Positions 5,743 to 6,323 of a stretch of DNA of 6,323 nt are shown one piece after another; the stretch's first letter is position 1; every line of letters starts with the position of its first letter. The stretch lies in contig DDBM01000084.1 of the NCBI GenBank assembly GCA_002333125.1, forward strand, positions 7,754-14,076, read 5' to 3'. The position numbers and the translations under genes are program-made. Origin of the DNA: Moraxellaceae bacterium UBA2032. GTDB taxonomy: Bacteria; Pseudomonadota; Gammaproteobacteria; Pseudomonadales; Moraxellaceae. The notes below the pieces were generated by a model, which worked only from the letters and a program-made list of their open reading frames with translations, searched no databases and was not told the DNA's origin.

Positions 5743-6323
5743 ATGACACACAAAATAGCCGTTATTATTGGCGCGAGTCATGCCGCTGCTCAGCTTTCAA
5801 CTAGCTTACGTCAAGAAGGCTGGGAGGGGGATATTTTAGTCATCGGTGATGAGCCGTATCTGCCTTATCATCGACCACCGCTGTCAAAAACATTTTTGTC
5901 GGGTGATAAAACTATTGAAGAGTTGTTTATTCGTCCTGCGGCATTTTATCAAAAAAATAATATTCAGTTTAAACAAGCTCGCGTAACCGCTATTAACCGC
6001 GCACAACAAACACTGACGCTTAGTGACGGTACAAACCTCGCATATGACAAACTGGCCTTGTGTATGGGGGCGCGAGTGAGAAAAGCGGCTATTGTAGGCG
6101 AAGAGCTTACAGGTGTTTGTTACTTGCGTAACATCGCCGATGTTAAAAGTATTCAACCTTATGTGGCGCAAGGCAAACGTGCGGTGATTATTGGTGGCGG
6201 TTATATTGGTTTAGAAACGGCTGCGGCACTAAAAAAGCAGGGTATGGATGTTGTTGTGTTAGAAATGGCCGACAGAATTTTGCAACGGGTTACTGCGCCA
6301 GAGTTGTCTGAGTTTTATACGCG
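5743..6323 (+). CDS. FAD-dependent NAD(P)H ferredoxin reductase, N-terminal part, cut by window edge
   Basis: This gene encodes the flavoprotein that oxidises NAD(P)H and reduces the [2Fe-2S] ferredoxin of the P450 chain, as in the putidaredoxin/rhodocoxin reductase family. About 193 residues are visible of a family length of roughly 400. The N-terminal FAD dinucleotide fold is IAVIIGASHAAAQL (5-18), in which GASHAA replaces the usual GxGxxG, as is common in this family. PYHRPPLSK (41-49) is the typical FAD-contacting stretch. The second Rossmann motif for the nicotinamide cofactor is GGGYIG (151-156), with Glu174 at the end of the second strand, which suggests preference for NADH. Start: the ATG at 5743 has AGGA (5732-5735) 7 nt upstream. 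It is the third gene of the operon, completing a self-sufficient electron-transfer set for the P450. Confidence 0.93.
   Translation, partial: MTHKIAVIIGASHAAAQLSTSLRQEGWEGDILVIGDEPYLPYHRPPLSKTFLSGDKTIEELFIRPAAFYQKNNIQFKQARVTAINRAQQTLTLSDGTNLAYDKLALCMGARVRKAAIVGEELTGVCYLRNIADVKSIQPYVAQGKRAVIIGGGYIGLETAAALKKQGMDVVVLEMADRILQRVTAPELSEFYT

Noticed and set aside
5884..6171. Minus-strand open frame of 95 codons inside the reductase gene
   Set aside because: It is antisense to a coding region with clear FAD and nicotinamide-binding motifs; no independent support.

Overview
The window looks like chromosomal DNA of a moderately AT-rich gammaproteobacterium. The P450 resembles what I remember of CYP153A enzymes from marine and hydrocarbon-degrading Pseudomonadales and Alteromonadales (Marinobacter, Alcanivorax). 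No 16S gene or other phylogenetic marker is present, so this placement is an inference.

Left half, minus strand (2529 down to 1): a tightly packed operon for a 2-oxo acid dehydrogenase complex. The order is E1 alpha (2529-1477), E1 beta (1474-494), then the start of the E2 acyltransferase (497 to the window edge). The genes are 2 nt apart or overlap in ATGA, which suggests translational coupling. The E2 has a normal lipoyl domain and the beginning of a catalytic domain, but I cannot find a peripheral subunit-binding domain between them. No E3 gene is visible.

Middle (2530-2699): a 170-bp divergent spacer. It holds an 8-bp perfect inverted repeat that abuts the E1 alpha ribosome binding site, an imperfect 15-bp tandem repeat, and possible promoter elements.

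Right half, plus strand: an AraC-family regulator (2700-3728), a 149-bp spacer, then an operon for a class I cytochrome P450 system. The operon runs adrenodoxin-type [2Fe-2S] ferredoxin (3878-4198), CYP153-type P450 (4266-5726), FAD ferredoxin reductase (5743 to the window edge). Electrons should pass NAD(P)H -> reductase -> ferredoxin -> P450. By family, the P450 is expected to hydroxylate the terminal carbon of medium-chain alkanes or fatty acids.

The most telling non-coding signal is a perfect 14-bp direct repeat (TTGTCTTAAAATGA) in the spacer before the ferredoxin. Its two copies start exactly 21 bp apart, just upstream of a plausible but weak promoter. This is the geometry expected of an AraC-type activator site, so the adjacent regulator probably switches on the P450 operon. 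The gene content is a known type of alkane-oxidation cluster. What merits a second look is the operator, the unusual E2 linker and the dyad in front of E1 alpha.
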